Shown: piece after piece, positions 9,491-18,701 of the stretch
How positions within the stretch are numbered: position 1 is the stretch's first letter
How the letters are laid out: every line of letters starts with the position of its first letter
Assembly: GCF_002157225.2 (NCBI RefSeq)
Contig: NZ_CP020038.1
Location: 6,158,991 to 6,222,990, forward strand
Length of the DNA: 64,000 nucleotides
Direction of reading: 5' to 3'
DNA from: Agarilytica rhodophyticola
GTDB taxonomy: Bacteria > Pseudomonadota > Gammaproteobacteria > Pseudomonadales > Cellvibrionaceae
Notes under the pieces: model-generated
What the model saw: the letters and a program-made list of their open reading frames with translations, nothing else
What the model was told of the DNA's origin: nothing
The model's database searches: none
Program-made: the position numbers and the translations under genes

Positions 9491-11143
9491 TTATAATATG
9501 TTTGCATCTTTCATCGAGAAAGATGGTAATACTTCAGTTAAACGGTTTTTCCCCTGCAAATCTTCAACGATTGCAGTTATGTACTCATCCAAGTTTTGAT
9601 CTGCATCATTCCAGATAAAGGGTTTATCTGCAGAAAAGGGAAGGTTCAGTATATTCATCGCACTTTCATATAGCGCAAGTGTATGACCAGAAAGATATGG
9701 TCGAGGATCATAGGTAGAAAACTTGTTATAACTTCTTAAGTCAACAGCCTGCAAACCGAAAATAAGACAGATAGCTGCGTAACGTTCCATTAAATACACG
9801 CTTTCTTTTGTTAAAGTGGCTGCGCCCAGTCCTAAACTATTAATATTTTGATTAAACATTTCAGCATGGACAGCATATTTATCACCTAAAGACTGACCAT
9901 AAAACAGCATCAAAGGCATAATTGAGTTGCCGCAAATCTGAAGCCCATTTAGTCCCATGTTGGTAATAGACATATTGCCTTTTAAAGCAGGAGGTAAACC
10001 ATTATTAAATTCTGGCGCAACTAGAAATGCAATTTGCGCATCCATATACTTCGCTACCATACCTAAGTTGTAGCGCACACGATCCATCGCAACGCTGGGG
10101 TATTGCCCTAGAAAGTTTCCACAGTGATAAGTCGTTTCCGCTTCAACATCAATTAAGGGATTATCAGTAACTGAATTTGCTTCTATCGCGACTTGATCTT
10201 CGCTGACTACTAGCTCATCGACAATAGGACCAAAGTATTGTGGATAACAACGCAAAGAATAGCGATCCTGAATCAATTTACCTTTTTCGTGAACATGTTC
10301 ACCATCAGATTCTGTACGACAAAGTTTAGAACCGTCTAGTAACAATGCCATATGCCTAGCGGCAAACTTCTGACCTTTATGAGGCTTGTAGTCATGAATA
10401 AATGGATTCATTGCCTCTCGGCTTGCGTGTAAACCCTGAAAAAATAAAGCGTTATTCCCTACCGTAAGAGTCAAGAGGTTCTTTGCTTGATTCATACAGT
10501 TCGCAGCAACACCCGTCAATACAGATGTACCATTAACTATTGCTAATGTTTCCTTTGGTTTAAATTCAATTGGTTCAACATTTAAACGTTGCATAGCCTC
10601 TTGGGCATTGATAATTTCACCCTTAAAAGAGACTTCATAAGAAGGTAGGCCGCGGAGCATTCCTGCGAGATAAGATAGTGGCACTAGATCACCACTAGCA
10701 CCAATAGACCCCAAACTATACATAGTAGGAATCACATCCTCATTCAAAAACAGAATGATACGTTCTATTAACTCACGGCGCACACCAGAAATTCCAAATG
10801 CTAAAGATGCGGCTCGCAATAATAACCCCGCTCGCACGTCAGCATCAGAAAGCTTCTCTCCTGTTCCTACTTTCTTATCCAAAAATATTTTATTTTGAAA
10901 TAACGACAACTGATCTTTTGGTATTTCTAGATCGGACATTCCCCCGACACTAGAAGTAACACCATATATAGCGTCTCCTCGCTCAGCAGCTTCTTGAATA
11001 AAGTTGTGAGAATCAGTAATTTTCTTTAGCGTAGCGACATTATCAGTTAAGCGAACCGGCTGTTTATCAATTGCTACAGCTCTAATTTTCTGTAATGTAA
11101 GGGGTTCACCAATAATAATACTTGCGTCTGACGGTATACTCAT
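9491..11143 (-). CDS. aromatic amino acid ammonia-lyase/aminomutase homologue (HAL/PAL/TAL, MIO enzyme)
   Basis: The protein has 550 residues, in the range of bacterial PAL/TAL/HAL. The electrophilic MIO cofactor would form from Ala149-Ser150-Gly151 in SIGASGDLVPLSYLAG. The catalytic-loop Tyr60 is in YGVTSSVGG, and the late motif FNQNINSLG resembles the PAL NQDVNSLG form rather than the HAL form. The two selectivity positions, usually Ser-His (HAL), His-Leu (TAL) or Phe-Leu (PAL), read Asp89-Lys90 by hand alignment. The substrate may therefore be neither histidine nor a simple aromatic amino acid. An aminomutase role is possible. It is the third gene of the operon, between two FMO genes. Family certain, substrate unknown. 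Confidence 0.9.
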   Translation of the reverse strand: MSIPSDASIIIGEPLTLQKIRAVAIDKQPVRLTDNVATLKKITDSHNFIQEAAERGDAIYGVTSSVGGMSDLEIPKDQLSLFQNKIFLDKKVGTGEKLSDADVRAGLLLRAASLAFGISGVRRELIERIILFLNEDVIPTMYSLGSIGASGDLVPLSYLAGMLRGLPSYEVSFKGEIINAQEAMQRLNVEPIEFKPKETLAIVNGTSVLTGVAANCMNQAKNLLTLTVGNNALFFQGLHASREAMNPFIHDYKPHKGQKFAARHMALLLDGSKLCRTESDGEHVHEKGKLIQDRYSLRCYPQYFGPIVDELVVSEDQVAIEANSVTDNPLIDVEAETTYHCGNFLGQYPSVAMDRVRYNLGMVAKYMDAQIAFLVAPEFNNGLPPALKGNMSITNMGLNGLQICGNSIMPLMLFYGQSLGDKYAVHAEMFNQNINSLGLGAATLTKESVYLMERYAAICLIFGLQAVDLRSYNKFSTYDPRPYLSGHTLALYESAMNILNLPFSADKPFIWNDADQNLDEYITAIVEDLQGKNRLTEVLPSFSMKDANIL

Positions 11144-11164
11144 AACAATTGCAACTCCTGAATA

Positions 11165-13111
11165 TTAAATACTTGAAATGTCAGACTGAAAACGCTTATT
11201 TTTCTGAATCAGCCCTAATGGCCAAACCCAAAAATGTAAACCTAGCATAGTCAATACTTCAGTTAGGTCATGCTCACCTTTCAAAAAGTATACAGTCTGT
11301 TTAGCAATGGGTTTGGCTCCGACGCCATGTAAACGGTAGTGGGCACCATTCACTGCACCTGTTACAACACGCCATAAAAGTACTGGAGATGAAATCAACT
11401 TCCATGGGTTGGGACGACAGCCGATTAGTGTCGCTAGTTTATCCATATAAGGAATCCAACTAACAACCACATTATGTTTTGGCAGACCAGGAAAGCGTTC
11501 ACGGTTTTCACGTTGATCTATCTTAATGTTGTACTGCATTTCTTCTTTGGCTGGGAGAATTAACTGGCCAGCAGCAACACGTGCAAATAGACGCGCTTGT
11601 AGTTCTCCTACTGGAGGAATAGAACCTAAGGCAGGACGAGCAAAACCAAAAAACGCGAGGCTATTACCCACTTCTGGATCAAACATACTGAGGTACATTT
11701 CACTAGGATGTTTTACCTCAAGCCCAGTAGGCAATTCTAAGAAAGGAAACTCTGGCATATAACCATGAGCAAATAATACTACATCGGCTGCTTCTCTTTT
11801 TCCGTCAGCGAATACGACTTCATTATTATCAAAGCATACGATCTCACGTGCAATATTCAAACTACCATCGAGTATACATTTAATAAACTCATCACTCTTT
11901 GTGGCTGTCTGCGTATTAGGTCCACGCTCTGATACTTGTAGCAGCTTAGCTCGAACGGCAGACTCTGGGGTATGATGCCCTATATAAGCACACAAACGAC
12001 GCTTTAAAGACATAAAGCCATTTTTCAAAAATACGGGAGCAGCATTACGTATACGGTTAGTATCATAGTCATTTGCTTTACCTGTTAACGGATTAATACG
12101 AGGTATAACAAATTTACCGCGGGAAATACTTACCACCACCTTTTGCGCGACCTTACTTAACTCATGAGTTATATCTGCACCGGACTCGCCAAGACCTGCT
12201 ACCACCACTTTCTTACCAGCAAAGTCTTCAGGCCCCTTATAATTAGCAACATGATCTATCTTTCCCGTAAAATTATCACTTCCAGGTATTGAAATAGGTT
12301 TAGGTGTTTGATGAACACCAGAACAAATAGCGACACGATCACATTCGATAGTTTCTACACTTTCTGTCTCCATATCTCGAATGGTGACACTCCAACCTTC
12401 GTCAGATTTTTCTACCTTTTCTACCATGGTATTAAAGTGTATATTTGACCTAAGATTAAAATGATCAGTATAAGACTCTAGATAGTCCACATATTCTTTA
12501 TGCGTATGCTGGATTGAAGATGGGCTTGACGGGGGAAAGTCCGAGAAAGCAGTTACCCAAGGAGATGATGTTAAACGTGCGCTTTTCCAAACACCACTTG
12601 GTTTATCCTTTTCGAATCGGTAAACGCCTCCCAAACCGGACTTGCTTTCATAGCACTTCACGTCAAGTCCTGATTCCATACATTCTTTTACTACAGCTAA
12701 GCCGACTGGGCCTGCACCAATAACAACCACGCTCTCTCTCTTATCTTTTTGAGTTTCCATAGGTTGCATTAGGTTAGGCTTTTTATTGACTAAACGTAGC
12801 TGGTTTGCAACAAAAGCAACTACCCAGACAAGAAAGATAACAGTAGCATAATTAAGTATTGAGCTGGTGCTATCACTTATAGCTAGAACTGGTAATAGCA
12901 CTATCAAAGCAAAAGGTAACAAGCCTGCAAACATCAAAAGCCAGTTTAGTATTTTTGCCGACAAAACCATAAATAATGGTTTTTCCTTCAAAGCATCCAT
13001 ACCAGCTGCTTTTATGCCAAATGAGTCGTTAACGGTAGAGTCCTGTGTAAATTGTAAATCACTGGACTCGCTCTGCGGATTTGAATATTTAGTAAAGTGA
13101 GCTGTATTCAT
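11165..13111 (-). CDS. membrane-tethered flavin-containing monooxygenase
   Basis: This 648-residue FMO homologue carries an extra N-terminus. After ~45 polar residues come two hydrophobic helices at ~54–78 and ~85–103. Then follows the FAD loop VIGAGPVG (~130–137), the FMO fingerprint FTGKIDHVANY, the NADPH loop GLGESGAD, and FAHGY. It is a paralogue of the FMO encoded two genes downstream but about 130 residues longer. The helices would anchor the oxygenase to the inner membrane, near the TauE/SafE transporter encoded 40 bp upstream. The ATG at 13111 has no clear ribosome site. Family sure; the membrane-coupled role is inference. Confidence 0.88.
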   Translation of the reverse strand: MNTAHFTKYSNPQSESSDLQFTQDSTVNDSFGIKAAGMDALKEKPLFMVLSAKILNWLLMFAGLLPFALIVLLPVLAISDSTSSILNYATVIFLVWVVAFVANQLRLVNKKPNLMQPMETQKDKRESVVVIGAGPVGLAVVKECMESGLDVKCYESKSGLGGVYRFEKDKPSGVWKSARLTSSPWVTAFSDFPPSSPSSIQHTHKEYVDYLESYTDHFNLRSNIHFNTMVEKVEKSDEGWSVTIRDMETESVETIECDRVAICSGVHQTPKPISIPGSDNFTGKIDHVANYKGPEDFAGKKVVVAGLGESGADITHELSKVAQKVVVSISRGKFVIPRINPLTGKANDYDTNRIRNAAPVFLKNGFMSLKRRLCAYIGHHTPESAVRAKLLQVSERGPNTQTATKSDEFIKCILDGSLNIAREIVCFDNNEVVFADGKREAADVVLFAHGYMPEFPFLELPTGLEVKHPSEMYLSMFDPEVGNSLAFFGFARPALGSIPPVGELQARLFARVAAGQLILPAKEEMQYNIKIDQRENRERFPGLPKHNVVVSWIPYMDKLATLIGCRPNPWKLISSPVLLWRVVTGAVNGAHYRLHGVGAKPIAKQTVYFLKGEHDLTEVLTMLGLHFWVWPLGLIQKNKRFQSDISSI

Positions 13112-13151
13112 AGTATTTTTTCATTTGTTAAGTAAGTAAAAATGTTAAGAG

Positions 13152-14189
13152 TTACTTTCTTTTCAAATCATTGGAGAATTTTGAAAAGTGGTTATATAAG
13201 ACACTTTTTACTGGCGTACCACTTCGGCCTGAAAAAGCAATATAACCGAATAACAGGATTCCAAGAACTATGCTTGTTAGGTGAAAAACAAATAAATTGA
13301 CAGTTTGGGGAATAATCATTAAGGCAAGAAAGTACTGTGTAATAATGGCACAGTACAAGAAATTGGCAATAAAAAAGCGAGATCGCCCTCTGATAAATAG
13401 AGCTCCAAGAGGAGCACCGATAACGACAATAGGTACGCAGACATACCAATAACCCCAAGCCTCAGTCGCTAGAGGAGAACCAAACATACCTTTCCAGACA
13501 AAGCCAACAACTGCGTTGGTTGCCATCAGTATTACTGATGTAGGTGTAGCTACCTTTTCGCATATATTTAAACCAAGAACAAGTAAGACAAAAACAACTA
13601 TATCCAAGCCGCTACCGGTTAGACCACTCACCACACCTCCAATAAATCCTACAACTAAAAATAATATTTTTGTTTTTGCGGTGAAAATTGGGGCATGCTG
13701 GATAGGCTCACGACTACGATTAGCAATGTACAGAATAATGGCGAAACTCAGCCAGAAAGAAGTGAAGAATATTTTTATATATGCCGATGGCAATAAAGGT
13801 GACAACACCTCTATACCAACAATAATCCCGGCGACACCACCAATAGAAGAGAACAATACTGCACGCCATTCAACCGGAGTTCTTGAACAAAAAATTGTAA
13901 ATGCTGCTGCGCTCATGCCAAAGGCTTGGATCATTAAAGCAAAATCCCTTGCTACATTAGGTTCGATGGAAAACCCTAAAGTCATTACCGGAAATGCAAC
14001 TGCACCACCACCGACACTGGTTGATCCTGCAACAAAAGATCCAAACATCATTACTACAGACATAAACCAGTTAGTTGAGAAAAAATGCCAATGGTCTCCA
14101 ACTGACATCATAATTAACCAAAAACCCCAAACAAGCAAAGCTGCCGAGATAATCGGATAGCGAGTTATACGATTAATAATAGTAGACAT
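13152..14189 (-). CDS. TauE/SafE-family transporter (sulfite/organosulfonate exporter-like)
   Basis: The protein has 345 residues and about eight to nine hydrophobic helices. The first repeat carries GSFVAGSTSVGGGAVAFPVMTL and the second has GFIGGVVSGLTGSGLDIVVF, the paired Gly-rich loops of TauE/SafE permeases. Family members are linked to export of sulfite, sulfoacetate and other small anions. It is first of a minus-strand operon with two FMOs and an MIO lyase, so it may export a small acidic product of that pathway, or a sulfur anion; this is inference. The long antisense frame over it is a shadow. Confidence 0.85.
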   Translation of the reverse strand: MSTIINRITRYPIISAALLVWGFWLIMMSVGDHWHFFSTNWFMSVVMMFGSFVAGSTSVGGGAVAFPVMTLGFSIEPNVARDFALMIQAFGMSAAAFTIFCSRTPVEWRAVLFSSIGGVAGIIVGIEVLSPLLPSAYIKIFFTSFWLSFAIILYIANRSREPIQHAPIFTAKTKILFLVVGFIGGVVSGLTGSGLDIVVFVLLVLGLNICEKVATPTSVILMATNAVVGFVWKGMFGSPLATEAWGYWYVCVPIVVIGAPLGALFIRGRSRFFIANFLYCAIITQYFLALMIIPQTVNLFVFHLTSIVLGILLFGYIAFSGRSGTPVKSVLYNHFSKFSNDLKRK

Positions 14190-15254
14190 ATGTGGTTAAA
14201 AATTTATCTGCTGGTGAAAGAAGAAAAGTGCTGATTGTTCAACACTAACCAATTAGTAATACAAATTCAACAAAATACAAACAATGTGTAAAAAATAAAA
14301 ACGACAATAATTTAAAACTATAAAAAACAAAAAAATAAAGCAACAAAAAAATAGACGCAAACTTAAAAAATTATAAACAAATACTTACAGACTAAATTTA
14401 TGACGCCAAAAAACATAAAACCAAAGAAGAGGAGAAAGCATTATTAAATATTGCAAAATATAACTACAAAAAAGTTACAAAAAAATTTAAAAACATTTGG
14501 AATTTTAAAACGAACAGCATCTAGAAAACATGAAAAAAAACAAATAAAAAAGGCGAACAAAAAAAGTGCATTAAAATTTATACTTAACGATTAACAATTC
14601 ACAAATAAATCAACAAAAAAAAGTTAAAGCGTCTAACTAATAATTAAAACGCCGAATAAAACCAAAGAGAAGGAAAAAACAATATAAAAAGTCAAAATTA
14701 AGCGACATAAGCTTTATAAAGCAGCAGAGGGAAACAAAAAAGTGCATGAAATTATTTATATTCAATACCAAAAATTAATAATCAAACGAAAACCATTAGA
14801 TAAAAAAACCCATATAAAAATAAAAAATCAAGAAAATAAAAGACCAGCATCATTTAAACCTAAAGGTATTTAAACAATTAAATTAAAGTGACAAACAAAA
14901 GATAATTGCGCCTACTCAAAATATTTTAACCATTAAAAACATTAAAAAATAAAACAATTAAGATAAAAATGAATACGTATAAAAAATAAATTCAAAAATT
15001 AAATCAAATGCAATACCAAAATATAATACAATTTAATGTCTACAAAACCTAACCATAAAAAATACGACTTTATAAATGCCAATACGTTAGATAGCATGAG
15101 ATTGATATTAAAAACACACAAAGGCAGTATAGGGTATAGTCTTTAACCCTTATAAATCTTAATACTCTTCCCCATCCAGTTTTCAACAAAATTTCGGTAG
15201 AGAAAATACCGGTAGAAAATACCGATAATTTATTACTAATTAGGAGACAGGTAA
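14190..15254. other. gene-free A-rich spacer between divergent operons
   Basis: No open frame above about 65 codons and no recognisable gene occurs in this 1,065-bp stretch. The plus strand is extremely A-rich and G-poor: 40 of 60 bases at 14281–14340 are A by count. Short motifs recur, such as AAAAAAGTGCAT at about 14570 and 14738 and CCAAAGA followed by a purine run at 14412 and 14660. It must hold the promoters of both flanking operons. It may be a decayed sequence or a nucleoid-protein (H-NS type) binding region. Confidence 0.7.
15195..15224 (+). promoter_or_regulatory. tandem palindromic operator/hairpin candidate before the group-A monooxygenase gene
   Basis: Two adjacent inverted repeats share the half-site CGGTA/TACCG: CGGTAGAGAAAATACCG followed directly by CGGTAGAAAATACCG. 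They end 17 bp before the AGGAGA ribosome site of the gene at 15255. Position and duplication suggest a repressor operator or 5'-UTR hairpins. No regulator is adjacent. Confidence 0.45.
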
Positions 15255-16811
15255 ATGACCTCAACAAGCAAAAGCGATATTCTTATCGTCGGCGCTGGTC
15301 CGACTGGAATGATATTAGCAATAGAGTTAGCTCGTCGCGGTATCAATTTTCGTATGATCGAAAAACGCAAAGAGCCAACAACAATGTCTCGCGCATTTAC
15401 ATTACATGCTAAAACAATGGAAATGCTAGAACACATGGGTATAGCACATCACTTTCTCAATGTAGGAATAAAAAGCCGCGGGTTTTACTTCAGTTTTCAA
15501 GGCAAAGATGCCCATCCAACGCTCGACTTTACAAAACTTGATACTGATTACCCTTACGTGTTGGTATACGATCAAAGTGAAACAGACAAACATCTGCGCG
15601 AACATCTCGATATGACCTATGATGTTAGACCGGAATGGTCGACAGAATTAATAGAACTCAAACAAGATGGTGAACGATGTCGAGCAGTTTTACGCCGAGC
15701 AGATTCTTCAGAAGAGGAAATTATCGAACCTACGTGGGTAGTAGGTTGCGATGGTGTAAACAGTTTCGTTAGAACAGCTGCTGACTTGGATTTCACTGGC
15801 AGTAAATACGAGGGAATGATCATGCAAATGATGGATACCTCAGCCGAGGGTTTCGAAGGCAGCGACGATTGGGTTCACTACTATATTTCGAGAGAAAAGT
15901 TTTTGTTAGTAACAAAAATGCCAAGCGGTTATCATCGACTTGGAGTTAGTGGTATGGGAGAAGCCGAAGATCCAAATCAAACAAGACGAGAATTATTCCA
16001 GAATCTGATTGATCAACACGTCGAGGGCACCACACTAGCCGAGCCTGTGCTAGAAAGAAAATGGGAAGTAAGAAGACGCATCGCAAGCGATTATCGCAAT
16101 GGTAATATTTTCCTCGCCGGCGATGCTGCTCATGTACATTCTCCATCTGGTGGCCAGGGTATGAATGTAGGTATGCAGGATGCATTCAACCTCGGCTGGA
16201 AATTAGCATTGGTAGCCAGCGGTAAAGCTCAACGTAAATTACTCGACACTTACAGCCTTGAGCGAATGCCAATTGGTAAGCAAGTACTTGCTGGTACCGA
16301 TGCTATGCACGATATAATTATGGCTCATGGTCGCGGAATGGAAGATCGCATGCAGCTAACACAAACAGATGGATGGCATAACAACACCGTTTCTTTGATC
16401 TCTGGTCTTAGCTATAACTATCGCGATGCAATTTCTTTAGCTCCTGAGCTAAAACTTGATAACGGAATCCTTCCTGGCAATCGTGCTCCGAACGTCTCCT
16501 TACAAGGTGAAACTCGACTTCTAGATATATTACGTCACCCGCGTATGACTTTATTAATTGCAGCACAAAAAGATGCAGATAATAGAGCGATGGAAGAGAT
16601 AGCTGCCGTTGTATCAGCGCGCTTTGGCGAATCAATTCAAGTTTCTGTGACTGAAGAAAGCGAAGAGTTTGCTTCACGTTACGGCACTTATGACCAGCCA
16701 CATATTTATCTAATCCGCCCAGACGGTTATGTATTCTGTCACTGCTTACTAACCGATGCCTCACTACTACTGGACTACCTAAGCGACTGGCTTTGCCCAG
16801 CAAGCAGCTAA
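15255..16811 (+). CDS. group-A FAD-dependent aromatic monooxygenase (PheA/TfdB/MhpA-like)
   Basis: This 518-residue flavin hydroxylase has the FAD loop VGAGPTG (~10–16), the dual-function DG motif VVGCDGVNSFVR (~155) and the GD motif IFLAGDAAHVHSPSGGQGMNVGMQDAFNL (~287). A thioredoxin-like C-terminal domain extends to residue 518. The family ortho-hydroxylates phenols, arylpropionates and polyketides with NAD(P)H and O2. AGGAGA precedes the ATG. It diverges from the lyase/FMO operon and is followed 104 bp later by an exported haloperoxidase-like protein. A phenolic or cinnamic compound made by the lyase would be a fitting substrate, but that is inference. Confidence 0.88.
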   Translation: MTSTSKSDILIVGAGPTGMILAIELARRGINFRMIEKRKEPTTMSRAFTLHAKTMEMLEHMGIAHHFLNVGIKSRGFYFSFQGKDAHPTLDFTKLDTDYPYVLVYDQSETDKHLREHLDMTYDVRPEWSTELIELKQDGERCRAVLRRADSSEEEIIEPTWVVGCDGVNSFVRTAADLDFTGSKYEGMIMQMMDTSAEGFEGSDDWVHYYISREKFLLVTKMPSGYHRLGVSGMGEAEDPNQTRRELFQNLIDQHVEGTTLAEPVLERKWEVRRRIASDYRNGNIFLAGDAAHVHSPSGGQGMNVGMQDAFNLGWKLALVASGKAQRKLLDTYSLERMPIGKQVLAGTDAMHDIIMAHGRGMEDRMQLTQTDGWHNNTVSLISGLSYNYRDAISLAPELKLDNGILPGNRAPNVSLQGETRLLDILRHPRMTLLIAAQKDADNRAMEEIAAVVSARFGESIQVSVTEESEEFASRYGTYDQPHIYLIRPDGYVFCHCLLTDASLLLDYLSDWLCPASS

Positions 16812-16915
16812 CAAAGAAATACACACCTTTAATCTTCAAGGCACATGCAGACACTTTTTATAAAGAGTGCCTGCATGGCGTTGAGCTATAAAAACTATGC
16901 AGGAGAATGTAACCG

Positions 16916-18385
16916 ATGAAAAAACGCTTTAAAAAATTAACCAACAATATGTTTGCTATATTGTTCGCACTATCTACAACAAGTCTTTATGTAAATGCGG
17001 TGGAGTTTGATTTTGACAATGGCGATGCATCAACAGATGTCGTTGTGCCCAATGTAGGGCCTGCTGTGTATGAATCTGTTTCAGTTTCCACAGCAAATTC
17101 TACAGTGGTTCCACGTATTACAACTTTTGTTACCAACGCTTGGTTTGATGCAACCGCTCCTTACCACGATACTGCTGTTGGTATATATTCATCGCTTGGC
17201 CGCCGTCCAGCTGATGAAGCAGAAACCCACCGCAATATGAATATTGCAATGATACATGCTTCCTACCATGTGTTAATGGCTTTAATTCCTGATCAAGAAC
17301 CACGCTGGAGAAAAATGTTGCAAGACGTGGGCCTCGACCCTGATAATGAATCGGAAGACACAACCACTCCTGAAGGCATTGGTAACGTCGCAGGAAAATC
17401 GATTATTCTTGCCCGTTTAAACGATGGTATGAATCAATTGGGTAACGCTAAAGGCCAAAAATATAATCAAGTACCTTACAGTGATTACACAGGCTATCGC
17501 CCAAGAAATACTGCTTATCGCCTGCGTGATCCTTCTCGCTGGCAACCACAACTGAAACAAAGCTCTACAGGTTCTTTTGCAATTCAACAATTTGTTACAC
17601 CTCAACTACAAAAAGTAACACCCCTATCTTTTGAAAGTCCAAAGATCTTTCGTGCCCCATACCCTATAGAAAGCCAGGTTTGGAACTACCCAGCATATAA
17701 GAACCAAGCAAAAGTTGTACTTGAGAATTCAGCTTCTTTAAATGACGAACGTAAAATGAAAGCAGAATTATTTAATGACAGATTTAGAAGCTTAGGTTTT
17801 TCTGCAATTCACATAACAAGACAACAAAACCAAACACTCCTTGATTGGATTCATTATGACTTTATGCTAAATGTCGCAAGCTTTGATACCGCTATCGCTA
17901 TCTGGCAGGAAAAACGTCGCTATGACAGCGTCCGCCCCTTTAGTGCTATTAACTATATTTTTGGCAACAGACATGTAACAGCATGGGGTGGTGCTGGCGA
18001 AGGCACTGTGAACGATCTTCCGGCTAACCAGTGGAAAAGCTACATTGACGTTCCAGATCACCCTAGTTATCCCTCAGCTACTGCTGCTCTATGCAGTGCT
18101 CACGCCGAAATTTCTCGTACATTTTTTGATTCAGACACATTAACTTGGACTGTACCTCACCCCAAGGGAAGTTCTAATATCGAACCAGGAATTACTCCAG
18201 CCATGGATATGTTTAGCACTTTCGACACATGGACTGATTGGGAAACAGACTGTGGCCAAAGTCGAATTTGGGCTGGCGTTCAGTTCCCTGCTGCTATTCC
18301 TGCTGGACAAGATATTGGCCGTGAAGTTGCACAATACGCATTCGATTTTGTACTTCAGCATATGCTAGGCAAGCCTGAAAAATAA
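16916..18385 (+). CDS. exported vanadium-haloperoxidase/PAP2-like protein lacking both active-site histidines
   Basis: This 489-residue protein has a signal peptide cleaving near VNA (residue 27). PAP2/VHPO motif 1 is intact: K333 and R340 in KRRYDSVRP. In motif 2 the canonical PSGH reads PSAT, so the acid-base His is Thr389. In motif 3, SRIWAGVQF keeps R450 but the vanadate-ligand His is Gln456. The anion pocket (Lys, Arg, Ser, Arg) therefore remains while the two catalytic His residues are gone; the DNA codons are unambiguous (ACT, CAG). It may be a binding protein, or use other chemistry. AGGAG precedes the ATG. A perfect-stem terminator follows. Confidence 0.75.
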   Translation: MKKRFKKLTNNMFAILFALSTTSLYVNAVEFDFDNGDASTDVVVPNVGPAVYESVSVSTANSTVVPRITTFVTNAWFDATAPYHDTAVGIYSSLGRRPADEAETHRNMNIAMIHASYHVLMALIPDQEPRWRKMLQDVGLDPDNESEDTTTPEGIGNVAGKSIILARLNDGMNQLGNAKGQKYNQVPYSDYTGYRPRNTAYRLRDPSRWQPQLKQSSTGSFAIQQFVTPQLQKVTPLSFESPKIFRAPYPIESQVWNYPAYKNQAKVVLENSASLNDERKMKAELFNDRFRSLGFSAIHITRQQNQTLLDWIHYDFMLNVASFDTAIAIWQEKRRYDSVRPFSAINYIFGNRHVTAWGGAGEGTVNDLPANQWKSYIDVPDHPSYPSATAALCSAHAEISRTFFDSDTLTWTVPHPKGSSNIEPGITPAMDMFSTFDTWTDWETDCGQSRIWAGVQFPAAIPAGQDIGREVAQYAFDFVLQHMLGKPEK

Positions 18386-18424
18386 TTCTCATTAATAACA
18401 AGTAGAAGTAGTGAAGTAATAAAA

Positions 18425-18458
18425 CCAGCTAGGAAATAGTACCCCTAGCTGGCTTTTT
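18425..18458 (+). terminator. Rho-independent terminator of the haloperoxidase-like gene
   Basis: A perfect 9-bp stem, CCAGCTAGG and CCTAGCTGG with a 10-base loop, is followed by CTTTTT, 40 bp after the stop codon. Confidence 0.85.
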
Positions 18459-18701
18459 AGTTTGGTATCGAATTATATCTAAAACTATACGCAACCTCTT
18501 AAAAAATTAAAAACTCTAGAAGAATACACATCTTCTTACCAGAGCTAGTCTTCACTTAGCCGAATCGACTAATAATATTCTCGCCAATTACAACATACGT
18601 TAATACAAATACAACATCTACGTAAGCAGATAATATTTTTTATGAAATAGGCTATTTGTTAAAGAGCAAATTATACTTTATAAAAAAGTATTTTTTCTTT
18701 T

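Noticed and set aside
13516-14160. 214-codon plus-strand frame antisense to the TauE/SafE gene
   Set aside because: It mirrors the hydrophobic TauE codons, has no start signal and no family pattern; the minus-strand frame has clear transporter motifs.
16408-16854. 148-codon minus-strand frame over the hydroxylase C-terminus
   Set aside because: It is antisense to a well-supported thioredoxin-like domain and lacks a ribosome site.
16916-18385. An active vanadium bromo- or chloroperoxidase
   Set aside because: Both active-site His positions are changed (PSAT and Gln456), so halogenation by the usual mechanism is unlikely.
7924-18385. A bromophenol/bromopyrrole (bmp-type) cluster
   Set aside because: No chorismate lyase, P450 or typical tryptophan-halogenase motif is present; the FMOs show only general FMO fingerprints.
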